Shown: positions 1 through 5,921 of the stretch, one piece after another
How the letters are laid out: the number at the start of each line of letters is the position of its first letter
Numbering within the stretch: position 1 is the stretch's first letter
Assembly (NCBI GenBank): GCA_902496345.1
Contig: CABVAP010000093.1
Span: 1-8,931 of the forward strand
Direction: 5' to 3'
Origin: an uncultured Eubacteriales bacterium
GTDB lineage: Bacteria; Bacillota; Clostridia; Lachnospirales; CAG-274
Length of the DNA stretch: 8,931 bases
Made by a program: the position numbers and the translations under genes
The notes under the pieces: model-generated
Database searches by the model: none
What the model was told of the DNA's origin: nothing
What the model saw: the letters and a program-made list of their open reading frames with translations, nothing else

Positions 1-51
1 TTAAGGGATTTTTTAAGATTAATAGTATTAGATAGTATTGCTAAATATTCC

Positions 52-102
52 ACTCATCGGGCTCATAACCCGAAGGTCATCGGTTCAAATCCGGCTCCCG
101 CA
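52..102 (+). tRNA. 3' fragment of initiator tRNA-fMet (CAT), probable attachment-site core
   Basis: The segment contains an anticodon arm with loop CTCATAA and a stem whose inner pairs are three G-C pairs (GGG/CCC), the hallmark of bacterial initiator tRNA. It is followed by variable-loop bases AGGTC, a T arm with loop TTCAAAT, and a 3' acceptor strand ending CTCCCGCAA; CCA is not encoded. The bases to the left (1-51) have no matching acceptor strand, no D arm and no GGTAGC-like D loop, so only the 3' part of the gene is present. Known biology: many tyrosine recombinases integrate at tRNA 3' ends and leave a duplicated 3' fragment at one element end. I infer a left or right attachment junction, with the intact tRNA outside the window. 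It is not expected to make a functional tRNA. Confidence 0.85.
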
Positions 103-110
103 ATCCTTTT

Positions 111-145
111 AAAGCCTTGTAGACAGCGGTTTACGAGGGTTTTTA
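111..145 (+). terminator. Terminator-like hairpin after the tRNA fragment
   Basis: The arm starting AAAGCC at 111 pairs with the arm ending GGTTTT at about 144, with one bulge, G-U wobbles and a six-base loop near 124-129. A T-run follows. It would end rightward transcription coming through the tRNA. Hairpins of this kind are common just after tRNA genes and beside attachment sites. Confidence 0.5.
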
Positions 146-176
146 CTTTTTTTGAAGAAGTGAAGCAAATGAAAAA

Positions 177-197
177 TTTCCGTTATATTTCCGTTAT
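177..197 (+). repeat. Direct repeat TTTCCGTTAT x2, possible recombinase arm sites
   Basis: TTTCCGTTAT occurs at 177-186 and again at 188-197, an 11-bp period of about one helical turn. It lies roughly 75 bp from the tRNA core. Repeats on one helical face close to a core site are the usual form of integrase arm-type sites. That role is inferred from position and spacing alone. Confidence 0.45.
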
Positions 198-259
198 TAT
201 TTTAGAAATTGATTTTTTTAGGCTATATGTCAATAGTTGAGGTATACCAAAAATGCCCC

Positions 260-292
260 AAGTGCTCCTTAAAATTATAAGGGACACTTTTT
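260..292 (+). terminator. Hairpin with T tract
   Basis: An 11-bp stem with one mismatch (260-270 against 279-289) has an 8-base AT loop and is followed by T residues to 292. It has the form of a weak intrinsic terminator for the plus strand. No plus-strand gene precedes it closely, so it may be a leftover from a lost gene. Confidence 0.4.
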
Positions 293-366
293 AAGAAAAA
301 ATATGTAAATTTTGATTTCTAAATCTTCTGAAATTTCTATAAATATAAGTATTTCGTTTTAAAAAT

Positions 367-417
367 GGCTCTATAATAAATGGTGAAGTTATCTAACCAA
401 ACATTTATTATAGAGCC
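367..417. repeat. 51-bp inverted-repeat structure: MITE-like or terminator of the leftward gene
   Basis: GGCTCTATAATAAATG at 367-382 is repeated exactly in inverted orientation at 402-417, giving 16 of 16 pairs around a 19-base interior. On the minus strand the structure is followed by ATTTTT and lies 34 bp beyond the stop of the Schlafen-type gene, so it can act as that gene's terminator. The perfect ends starting GGCTCT also resemble termini of ISL3-family insertion sequences as I recall them. No 8-bp target duplication is visible: the flanks are TTAAAAAT and TATTATTA. Terminator function is the safer call. Confidence 0.65.
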
Positions 418-450
418 TATTATTATACCTAGATTTTTTAGTATTAAGGA

Positions 451-1908
451 TTATAGTTGTGAAGATTTTTTTGTTATATATTTTTGATGTTTGCTTTTTG
501 GTTTATCTGGGATAGTAAGTAAAAGTAGCTCTAAATCTACAAGTTTTTTAATATATTTTTCCATAACATAAGCAATCGTTAATCTATCTTTAAACAATTC
601 AGATATATCATTTCTACTTTTTGGAGTTTTACAGAAATTAAGAATTTCTTGTTCTTCAGAAGAGAGATTGTTTATTTCAAAAGAATCTGTTGAATTGTTA
701 TAAAGAGTTACTTTAAAAATACCTTTATCATTTTCAAATTTTGGTGAAGGCAAGTTATAGTTTTTCATTGAATTTATTACAGTTGGAATACCACTATAAC
801 GATTTTCGGTTATTTCCATTGTTTCTAAAGCATTAGCTATATAAGGATTTCTTGTATCAGCAGATATTTTTCCTAGTTTGTCAAGGGTCATTCTTCCATA
901 AAGACCTCCAGGATTTTCAATTTCAATACGATTACTATACATAGTGATTGTTATAGGTGTAGAATCAGTATGAATACTATAATCTCTATGGACTAAGCTA
1001 TTTATTATAAGCTCTCTTAATGCAATTATAGGATATTCTGTTTTATCAGATCGAGTTCCTGTGTTTTCATCTATAATGGTCTTTGTTTTCATATTTCGTC
1101 TAATAAAATTTAATGAATTTTCAAGCATTTGAGGAATTGTTCCGTCAATTCTCATATTATCAATAAATCTTTCTCCGACAATACCTGTTGTACTTTTTTC
1201 AATGCCGGGTACAACTACTGCTGTAATACAAAGTTGTGGAAAATATGCTTGAGGGTAATCGCCGAATAATAGTATACCTGCTAAAGTAGGTTTTTCATTT
1301 TCACAAAAACCTTGTAATTTCCTTATTTTTTCAATAGGTATTGCTGAAAGATTAGGTTTATTCTTTTTTATTTTAAACATATATTCTAAGAATTTATCAT
1401 TGTCAATATCTTCGATAGTTGCTCTACTTACTATTCTTAATTCATCATGAATTTCTTTTTTAAATGATTCATAACTATAAATTTCATATTCAGTCATTAA
1501 TCTATCTCCGTCACCGACTCTAATATATGAACCTTTTATTCTTCCAACACCTTTATAAAAGCAAGGTTTAGAAAAAACTTCTATTTCTTGGATTTCAGCA
1601 GATACAACAGTTTTATTATTGATTGTTGCTACTGTACAAAGTGGTCTGACAACGGGTTCCATTTGTAAGCTTTGTTCCATAATTTTTTTCTGTAAATCAG
1701 CAGGGTCATAAACTCCACAAATTTCATAATCATTATTTTCATCAATGCCAAAGATTATCTTTCCGCCACCTTCTTGATTTGAAAAAGATGATAATGTATC
1801 AAATAATTTTGGACAGCCATTTTTTGCAGATTTAATTTCAATGTAATTACTTTCACATTTTTGTTTTTGGATTGTTTTAACAATTTCTATAAGTTCGTTT
1901 TCTAACAA
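451..1908 (-). CDS. Schlafen AlbA_2 domain / HATPase_c_4 family putative ATP-binding regulator (COG2865-like)
   Basis: The frame opens with GTG at 1917, but that codon lies inside a strong ribosome binding site (GAGGTGAT on the minus strand). The TTG at 1908, eight bases past GAGG, is the better start and gives 485 residues. Residues below are counted from the GTG. The AlbA_2 (Schlafen) domain spans about 15-140, with the acidic/basic motif E22...E27-I-K29, the GGGKIIFGID core at 50-59 and the YIRVGDGDRLM segment at 131-141. A linker follows, then an ATP-binding domain of HATPase_c_4 type at about 295-400, with ELIINSLVHRDY (302-313) and IEIENPGGLYG (331-341). The C terminus (about 417-470) looks like a winged helix. 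The family is usually annotated as a transcriptional regulator or RecG-like. Relatives occur in mobile and defence islands, but substrate and output are unknown here. It has its own promoter and is cotranscribed with nothing obvious. Confidence 0.9.
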   Translation of the reverse strand: MLENELIEIVKTIQKQKCESNYIEIKSAKNGCPKLFDTLSSFSNQEGGGKIIFGIDENNDYEICGVYDPADLQKKIMEQSLQMEPVVRPLCTVATINNKTVVSAEIQEIEVFSKPCFYKGVGRIKGSYIRVGDGDRLMTEYEIYSYESFKKEIHDELRIVSRATIEDIDNDKFLEYMFKIKKNKPNLSAIPIEKIRKLQGFCENEKPTLAGILLFGDYPQAYFPQLCITAVVVPGIEKSTTGIVGERFIDNMRIDGTIPQMLENSLNFIRRNMKTKTIIDENTGTRSDKTEYPIIALRELIINSLVHRDYSIHTDSTPITITMYSNRIEIENPGGLYGRMTLDKLGKISADTRNPYIANALETMEITENRYSGIPTVINSMKNYNLPSPKFENDKGIFKVTLYNNSTDSFEINNLSSEEQEILNFCKTPKSRNDISELFKDRLTIAYVMEKYIKKLVDLELLLLTIPDKPKSKHQKYITKKSSQL

Positions 1909-1942
1909 ATTTATCACCTCAGTATGAAACTTTAGTATGTTT

Positions 1943-1973
1943 CTTATAATTTCTTATGTAAGTAAATTATAAG
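1943..1973. promoter_or_regulatory. Perfect 10-bp palindrome over the Schlafen-gene promoter, candidate operator
   Basis: CTTATAATTT (1943-1952) and AAATTATAAG (1964-1973) form an exact inverted repeat with an 11-bp spacer. One arm covers the -10 box at 1966-1971 and the other lies over the expected transcript start and early leader. Centre-to-centre spacing is 21 bp, two helical turns, as expected for a dimeric repressor. No repressor gene is visible nearby; the HTH-bearing proteins in the window are the Xis-like protein, the integrase, and this gene's own product, so autoregulation is possible. Confidence 0.55.
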
Positions 1974-1994
1974 ATTTTTATCAGAAAAAATCAA
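1966..1994 (-). promoter_or_regulatory. Sigma-A type promoter of the Schlafen-type gene
   Basis: On the minus strand, TTGATT (1989-1994) is followed by 17 bp and then TATAAT (1966-1971). The -10 box matches consensus fully and the -35 matches in four of six positions. The start site would be near 1959, giving a leader of about 50 bases before the TTG start at 1908. Confidence 0.7.
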
Positions 1995-2002
1995 GAGTGT
2001 TT

Positions 2003-2062
2003 TTCTAATAAAATTAAATAAATTCTAATAAAATTAAATTATTTCTAATAAAAATAATTTAA
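2003..2062. repeat. Three 20-bp direct repeats upstream of the Schlafen-gene promoter
   Basis: Units starting TTCTAATAAAA begin at 2003, 2023 and 2043, exactly 20 bp apart. The first two share the 16-base sequence TTCTAATAAAATTAAA and the third diverges after TTCTAATAAAA. The array starts 9 bp upstream of the -35 box of the leftward promoter. Two-turn spacing puts all copies on one face of the helix, consistent with an upstream protein-binding array. The AT bias weakens the case for function but not the regular period. Confidence 0.65.
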
Positions 2063-2086
2063 ATGCATTTTTTTGTTTAATTATTC

Positions 2087-2122
2087 TTGATTTATATTAT
2101 TTTTATAAATTTGATTTATATT
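2087..2122. repeat. 12-bp direct repeat at the 3' end of the 582-residue gene
   Basis: TTGATTTATATT occurs at 2087-2098 and at 2111-2122. The second copy is inside the last codons of the leftward 582-residue gene and the first lies just beyond its stop. This could be a small local duplication. In DNA this AT-rich it may also be chance. Confidence 0.35.
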
Positions 2123-3851
2123 TATCTAAAGTGAAATTTATATATTTATTTGCAAGGAAATTTTGCAAACAACTAATAGTTTTTTCATTTATATTTAATT
2201 CTCGAGAATCTGTAATATTCTTATTTAATGAATTAAACAAAAAGTTTTCTGGAGTAAAATGAATAGCATAATCATCAATATTTAGCATTTTATCATAAAA
2301 TTTATTTAAAAATTCAATACAAGTATCATAATTTAAAGTAGAATCATTTGTTATTTTAGTAGATGGATCTTCTTCCTTTTTAGATGTATTATTTTTATTT
2401 TGCTCTTGTTCGTTTTCTATACTATTATTTATAAATAACTTTAAATCTTCTTCTAGTATTGCTATATTTTTTGTAGATAAATGTGAATTTGATAAAATAT
2501 CTTTTAATTCTTCTATTTTTTTATTTTCGAGTATATTAAAATTAAAGGTTAAAAATTGGTGATTTTCATATACAAAATCATCAATAGCTTCTTGTAAATC
2601 TAATGTAGAAGAATCTGTTAGTTTTATTAAATTATAAAGAAATAGTTTTTCAATCATTGGAATTAAAAAAAATGAAAGATATAAAATATTTTCATTTAAA
2701 AGTTTTAACCATGTTGAAAATTTATCTAATTCAGGTGTAGCTGGTTGGAAAACATTAAACATACCTCGGCTTGTAGAGCTTTCTTCAAGTTGTGTAAAAA
2801 AATTTTGAGAGAATAGTGTATTGTTATTATAACAAAAAATACAGTATTGCAAAAAGAAATTTCTACTATAAATGTTAGGCATATAAAGTGTATTGCAAAA
2901 AATATTAATTAATTCTTTGTTGAAAAGATTTTTATTAGTATGACAACTTTTTAATAGGTCTAATAATAGATCTGTGTTATAAATTCTCTTATATTGATAA
3001 TTGCACAATAAATTATCTATCAAAATATTTTTTTCATCTTTATTTAGTTGTTTTTTATTATTTGAGTTTTCAATGCTTTTTATATTAAATTCTTTTTCTG
3101 CTTTTTCTAATGTTTCTATATGTTTATTAATATATCTTTTTAAAGTTCTTTTATTTGTTATTTCCTTTGGAAATTTTATTCTATTGTATGGATACATAAT
3201 TAAATAATTAGTTAGCTTTGAGCAAAAGACATTAAATTTAATGGAGTCTGATTTTTGGTCTTTTTCTTTTTCAGAATTTATATTCTCATTTGCATTTTTA
3301 TCTGTATTTTTACCTGTATTTTCATCATCTGTAAAATTATTATTTAATATTATATTTTTTATATATTTATTGGTGTTTAATAATTTTTTTGTGTACTTAT
3401 AATAATTTGATTTATCCATATTTGAGTATATAGAATTTAATTCATAAGTGGTAAATTCATTTTTTTTATTTTTTTCATTTTTGCTTAAAGCATGAATTGT
3501 GTAGAAAGATGCTAAAAAACAATGATATTTTAAAAGTATTATAAAAATGTTTTCAAATAAAATTCGTGTTGATTCGCTATCTTTATTATTATTTTGTAGG
3601 GCTTTGCCGAAAAGATTAAGTTCATTAATCCAATTACTACCTTGATAATTTATATAAGGAGTGCATTTTTTTAAGCAGATGTCAAAAAGTGTATTTATGA
3701 ATGTATTAAAATTATTTTTATTAATATCACATTTATTTATTTCTTCTGATATTAAATTAGGATTTATTTGTAGCATGAACATTGAAGTTTCAAAATCTCT
3801 AAAAGCTTTTGAATGTATATTTATTGAATCAAATGTTGGAAAAGATTTCAT
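2103..3851 (-). CDS. Hypothetical protein, 582 residues, Asn/Lys-rich, family not recognised
   Basis: I do not recognise this protein. It starts at ATG 3851, seven bases past an AGAGG ribosome binding site, and ends at TAA 2103-2105. The sequence is strongly biased to N, K, I, L and F. Two low-complexity charged linkers, at about 172-203 and 478-503, split it into three parts that look mainly alpha-helical. Hydrophobic stretches at about 100-122 and 389-410 could be buried or amphipathic helices; I see no signal peptide and no clear membrane anchor. Cysteines are scattered, with one CxxC at 337-340. It holds no Walker, HTH, nuclease or integrase motif that I can identify. It lies back to back with the replication helicase and upstream of the Schlafen-type gene, so cargo or a helper function of the element is inferred. 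An A8 run coding for lysines is in frame, so this gene is intact. Confidence 0.8.
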   Translation of the reverse strand: MKSFPTFDSINIHSKAFRDFETSMFMLQINPNLISEEINKCDINKNNFNTFINTLFDICLKKCTPYINYQGSNWINELNLFGKALQNNNKDSESTRILFENIFIILLKYHCFLASFYTIHALSKNEKNKKNEFTTYELNSIYSNMDKSNYYKYTKKLLNTNKYIKNIILNNNFTDDENTGKNTDKNANENINSEKEKDQKSDSIKFNVFCSKLTNYLIMYPYNRIKFPKEITNKRTLKRYINKHIETLEKAEKEFNIKSIENSNNKKQLNKDEKNILIDNLLCNYQYKRIYNTDLLLDLLKSCHTNKNLFNKELINIFCNTLYMPNIYSRNFFLQYCIFCYNNNTLFSQNFFTQLEESSTSRGMFNVFQPATPELDKFSTWLKLLNENILYLSFFLIPMIEKLFLYNLIKLTDSSTLDLQEAIDDFVYENHQFLTFNFNILENKKIEELKDILSNSHLSTKNIAILEEDLKLFINNSIENEQEQNKNNTSKKEEDPSTKITNDSTLNYDTCIEFLNKFYDKMLNIDDYAIHFTPENFLFNSLNKNITDSRELNINEKTISCLQNFLANKYINFTLDKYKSNL

Positions 3852-3888
3852 TTATATACCTCTTTTTGTGATAAATTATATTACAATA

Positions 3889-3917
3889 ATTATACCATAA
3901 AATTCAGAAAATGTAAA
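3889..3917 (-). promoter_or_regulatory. Promoter of the 582-residue gene with extended -10
   Basis: On the minus strand, TTTACA (3912-3917) is followed by 17 bp and then TATAAT (3889-3894), preceded by TGG to give an extended -10 element. The start would be near 3882, with a leader of about 30 bases before ATG 3851. Confidence 0.75.
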
Positions 3918-3932
3918 TTAAAATGCAAATTA
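3908..3932. repeat. Tandem 12-bp-period repeat over the leftward -35 box
   Basis: AAAATGTAAATTA (3908-3920) and AAAATGCAAATTA (3920-3932) overlap by one base and differ at one position. The first copy contains the -35 box of the leftward promoter. They lie in the divergent intergenic region and could bind a regulator that switches between leftward cargo and rightward replication transcription. Confidence 0.5.
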
Positions 3933-3981
3933 AAATAATGTTATGGTAAAAAAATAGATTTAATTAGTTAAGAAATTGCCA

Positions 3982-4010
3982 TTTTAATACATTAGGGGGT
4001 TTGTTATAAT
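3982..4010 (+). promoter_or_regulatory. Rightward promoter of the replication helicase, extended -10
   Basis: TATAAT at 4005-4010 is preceded by TGT, giving a TGnTATAAT extended -10. The best-spaced -35 (TTTTAA at 3982-3987, 17 bp away) is weak, and a better TTGCCA at 3976-3981 is 23 bp away, too far for normal use. Extended -10 promoters tolerate weak -35 boxes. The transcript would start near 4017. Confidence 0.65.
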
Positions 4011-4020
4011 ATTCTTAGAA

Positions 4021-4048
4021 TAAAGGAGGTGTTATTTTGGACGATTAG
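4021..4048 (+). promoter_or_regulatory. Strong ribosome binding site with a three-codon minicistron in the helicase leader
   Basis: TAAAGGAGGT at 4021-4030 is the strongest Shine-Dalgarno match in the window. It is followed six bases later by TTG GAC GAT TAG (4037-4048). The next binding site, AGGGAGGA at 4091-4098, serves the helicase start at 4105. A ribosome binding site with no real gene could be a leader-peptide control device or a relic of a lost gene. Confidence 0.35.
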
Positions 4049-4129
4049 AATAACTATTCAATTTATTACTTTAAAATCTTACTATGAAATAGGGAGGACT
4101 AAAAATGAAAAAAGTTTTTAATAATTCAA

Positions 4130-5041
4130 ATGATGAAAAAAAAAATAGCTGTTTTCAATTCGCAAGGTTTAGAAGTATTATGCACATTTGAACAAAAAGG
4201 CGAAAAAGAATTAAAACCAAGTATTTCAGAAAAAAAGATATTATGTACTTTTGATGATTCAAATAAAAACATAAAAAAAGAAAATGAAATTCAAACTGAA
4301 CAAAATAAAACTGTAGACTTATATTCTTCACAAACAAATTCAGTTTTTAATGATAATTTTGAAAACAATGAAATTTTGTTTGATAATGAAAAATATCAAA
4401 ATTATCAATTTGAAAATTCTGAAGCTTACAATAAACAAAACCTTGCAAATCAGTTATCACAAATTGTTGAGAAAAAAACATTTACTAAGAAAAAATCATC
4501 TAAAAAAGATAATTTAAAAGAAGGTAAAAAAACACCTTATAAAATTGCTGAATATCTTCTTGAAAACTATTATTTTCATAATGTTAATTCAGCAATTTAC
4601 TTTTTTGATGGAAAAAAATATTGCCATTGCGACAAAGAAACAACGAAAGCTATTATTTTAGAACTTTGTAGGGGGGCAGTTGAAGCGTCGGGATATCCAA
4701 GTATTTTGGAACACATATACAATTTTTTAGTATCTGAAACAATATTAAAAAGCAATTTATATAGTATGCCTAACAATATAGTTGCTTTTAACAATGGATA
4801 TTTTGACATTTTTAATAATTGTTTTTTTGAGCCTGATCATTGTTATTTTATTACAAGTTGTTTAAATGTTGACTATGTTCAAAATATTAATATGAAAACG
4901 CCTTATTTTGATAGATATTTAAGTGATTCAATGCAAGGTAATACTGAATATATTAACAGAATTTGGGAGATGTTGGGGTATATTTTATCGACAGATCTTA
5001 ATGGAAAATGTTTTTTTTGTTCTTTTTGGAAAAGGGGATAG
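4130..5041 (+). CDS. Helicase fragment, N-terminal part (D5_N region) as read in the given sequence
   Basis: The open frame from ATG 4130 to TAG 5039-5041 codes for 303 residues. Its ATG has no ribosome binding site, so this start is probably artificial; the natural start is ATG 4105 in another frame, joined by losing one A at 4136-4145. The fragment contains the low-complexity N terminus and the D5_N-like region, then ends in a frameshifted tail (CSFWKRG) where the intact family would enter Walker A. On its own it has no ATPase site. Confidence 0.6.
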   Translation: MMKKKIAVFNSQGLEVLCTFEQKGEKELKPSISEKKILCTFDDSNKNIKKENEIQTEQNKTVDLYSSQTNSVFNDNFENNEILFDNEKYQNYQFENSEAYNKQNLANQLSQIVEKKTFTKKKSSKKDNLKEGKKTPYKIAEYLLENYYFHNVNSAIYFFDGKKYCHCDKETTKAIILELCRGAVEASGYPSILEHIYNFLVSETILKSNLYSMPNNIVAFNNGYFDIFNNCFFEPDHCYFITSCLNVDYVQNINMKTPYFDRYLSDSMQGNTEYINRIWEMLGYILSTDLNGKCFFCSFWKRG

Positions 5042-5819
5042 CGGTAAAAGCGTGCTTGGAAATATAATTCAGTCATTTTTTTGTAGTTCGGACATTTCTA
5101 CTGAATCATTGCAAGATTTAGGAGGAAGATTCAATATGGCTTCTATTGTTGATAAACGATTGAATATATCAATGGATCTTGAATTTGATAAAATTAATAC
5201 AAGTGCTATAGCTAATCTAAAAATGTTAACGGGAAATGATTTGTGTCGTGTCGAAGCTAAATATAGTTCTCCATTTTCATTTAAAAATACAGCGAAATTT
5301 TTATTTGCAACAAATCATAAAATTATTACAAAAATTAAAGATGAAGCATTTATAAATAGAATTGTTCTAATCCCTTTTGAACACAGTATTCCTAAAGAAA
5401 AACAAATTTGTAATCTTGATGAAATTATTGTAAATTCTGAAAAATTAGCTATTGCTATTAAGGCTTTTGAAGCATATAAAAAATTACGCGAAAGAAATTA
5501 TATTTTTTCAGGTGGAAATATTGGATTTGAAGAATATTCAGATGAAGGGTTTGTTTATGATGAATGTGCTATTTTAAAAAGTTATATTCAAAATTGTTGT
5601 ATATTTGATGAAAAATATAAAACGCACAGCAGCGTATTATATGATGAATACTGTCGATATTGTAATGATAATAACTTTATAGCAATTTCTCAAGATCATT
5701 TTTGTAAATTGTTGAAAAAAGAATACATAAATAAAATAGAAAATAAAAAATTTAGAGATAATAATAAAAACTGCAATGGTTTTATCGGTATCTCTTTAAA
5801 AAAATCTTTAGAAGAATAA
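4923..5819 (+). CDS. Helicase fragment, C-terminal SF3 ATPase part as read in the given sequence
   Basis: The frame is open from an in-frame ATT at 4923, and its first family-like residues begin only after the T8 run at 5011-5018. It carries all visible ATPase motifs: Walker A GKGDSGKS (coded at about 5028-5051), a Walker B-like ISMDLE, FATN and NRI. The internal ATG at 5001 would give a protein starting MENVFFVLFGKGDSGKS, but no good ribosome binding site precedes it. It ends at TAA 5817-5819 and abuts the inverted heptamer cluster at 5821. Confidence 0.65.
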   Translation: MIQCKVILNILTEFGRCWGIFYRQILMENVFFVLFGKGDSGKSVLGNIIQSFFCSSDISTESLQDLGGRFNMASIVDKRLNISMDLEFDKINTSAIANLKMLTGNDLCRVEAKYSSPFSFKNTAKFLFATNHKIITKIKDEAFINRIVLIPFEHSIPKEKQICNLDEIIVNSEKLAIAIKAFEAYKKLRERNYIFSGGNIGFEEYSDEGFVYDECAILKSYIQNCCIFDEKYKTHSSVLYDEYCRYCNDNNFIAISQDHFCKLLKKEYINKIENKKFRDNNKNCNGFIGISLKKSLEE

Positions 5820-5820
5820 T

Positions 5821-5841
5821 TGTTCCATGTTCCAGGTTCTA
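5821..5841 (-). repeat. Inverted cluster of three heptamers (TGTTCCA type)
   Basis: TGTTCCA lies at 5821-5827 and 5828-5834 and a degenerate GGTTCTA at 5835-5841, three abutting 7-bp units. They are the reverse complement of the TGGAACA units in the tandem repeats downstream, so the clusters at the two sides face each other across the AT-rich section. Confidence 0.65.
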
Positions 5842-5921
5842 TCACATAAAAAACTTATTTTAAATATAGTTTTTTAGTAAATATAGTTATATTTTTACTA
5901 TTTTAATTAATTATATTATTT

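Larger units (their letters stand above)
104..450. other. Non-coding stretch between the tRNA fragment and the Schlafen-type gene
   Basis: I see no supported gene here. The stretch holds the hairpin at 111-145, a 10-bp direct repeat at 177-197, a second hairpin at 260-292 (AAGTGCTCCTT with AAGGGACACTT, one mismatch, then five T) and a long inverted repeat at 367-417. One frame is open from the window start to 240 but it runs straight through the tRNA fragment, so it is not credible as a gene. Confidence 0.6.
4105..5819 (+). pseudogene. P4/D5-type superfamily 3 replicative helicase (phage/plasmid 'primase' C-terminal family), broken by two homopolymer frameshifts
   Basis: The start with a proper ribosome binding site (AGGGAGGA, 4091-4098) is ATG 4105, but that frame stops after 28 codons. 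Removing one base from A10 (4136-4145) and one from T8 (5011-5018) yields a single 570-residue protein. Residues 1-140 are low complexity with a repeated LCTF motif (25-28 and 46-49). Residues about 145-300 resemble the D5_N region, including IVAFNNGYFDI at 225-235. The SF3 helicase core follows: Walker A GKGDSGKS (308-315), Walker B-like ISMDLE (354-359), a conserved LTGND segment (374-378), FATN sensor (400-403) and an NRI arginine-finger region (417-419). The C terminus (about 485-560) is probably a winged helix. No TOPRIM or prim-pol catalytic motifs are visible, so it may only unwind DNA. The adjacent repeats are its likely origin. It may be dead, slippage-rescued or a sequencing artefact. 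Confidence 0.8.

Noticed and set aside
1..240. Plus-strand frame open from the window edge through the tRNA fragment, with a translation containing RAHNPKVIGSNPAP
   Set aside because: This is the familiar false translation of a tRNA 3' end. The frame crosses a structured RNA gene and a terminator and has no start signal.
3001..3900. Plus-strand open frames at 3001-3207 and 3661-3900
   Set aside because: Both lie inside or across the start of the well-supported leftward 582-residue gene, have no ribosome binding site, and translate to Phe/Ile-rich antisense noise.
3852..4104. Riboswitch or T-box leader ahead of the helicase gene
   Set aside because: I saw no T-box motif, no specifier stem and no terminator/antiterminator pair; only promoters, repeats and the minicistron are supported.
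4155..4809. Minus-strand open frames opposite the helicase gene (4155-4337 and 4597-4809)
   Set aside because: They are antisense shadows of a coding region with recognisable helicase-family sequence, and they have no start signals.
5848..5900. Terminator for the helicase gene (AAAAAACT/AGTTTTTT and the following AT inverted repeat)
   Set aside because: The stems contain almost no GC pairs. They are better described as part of an AT-rich unwinding region.
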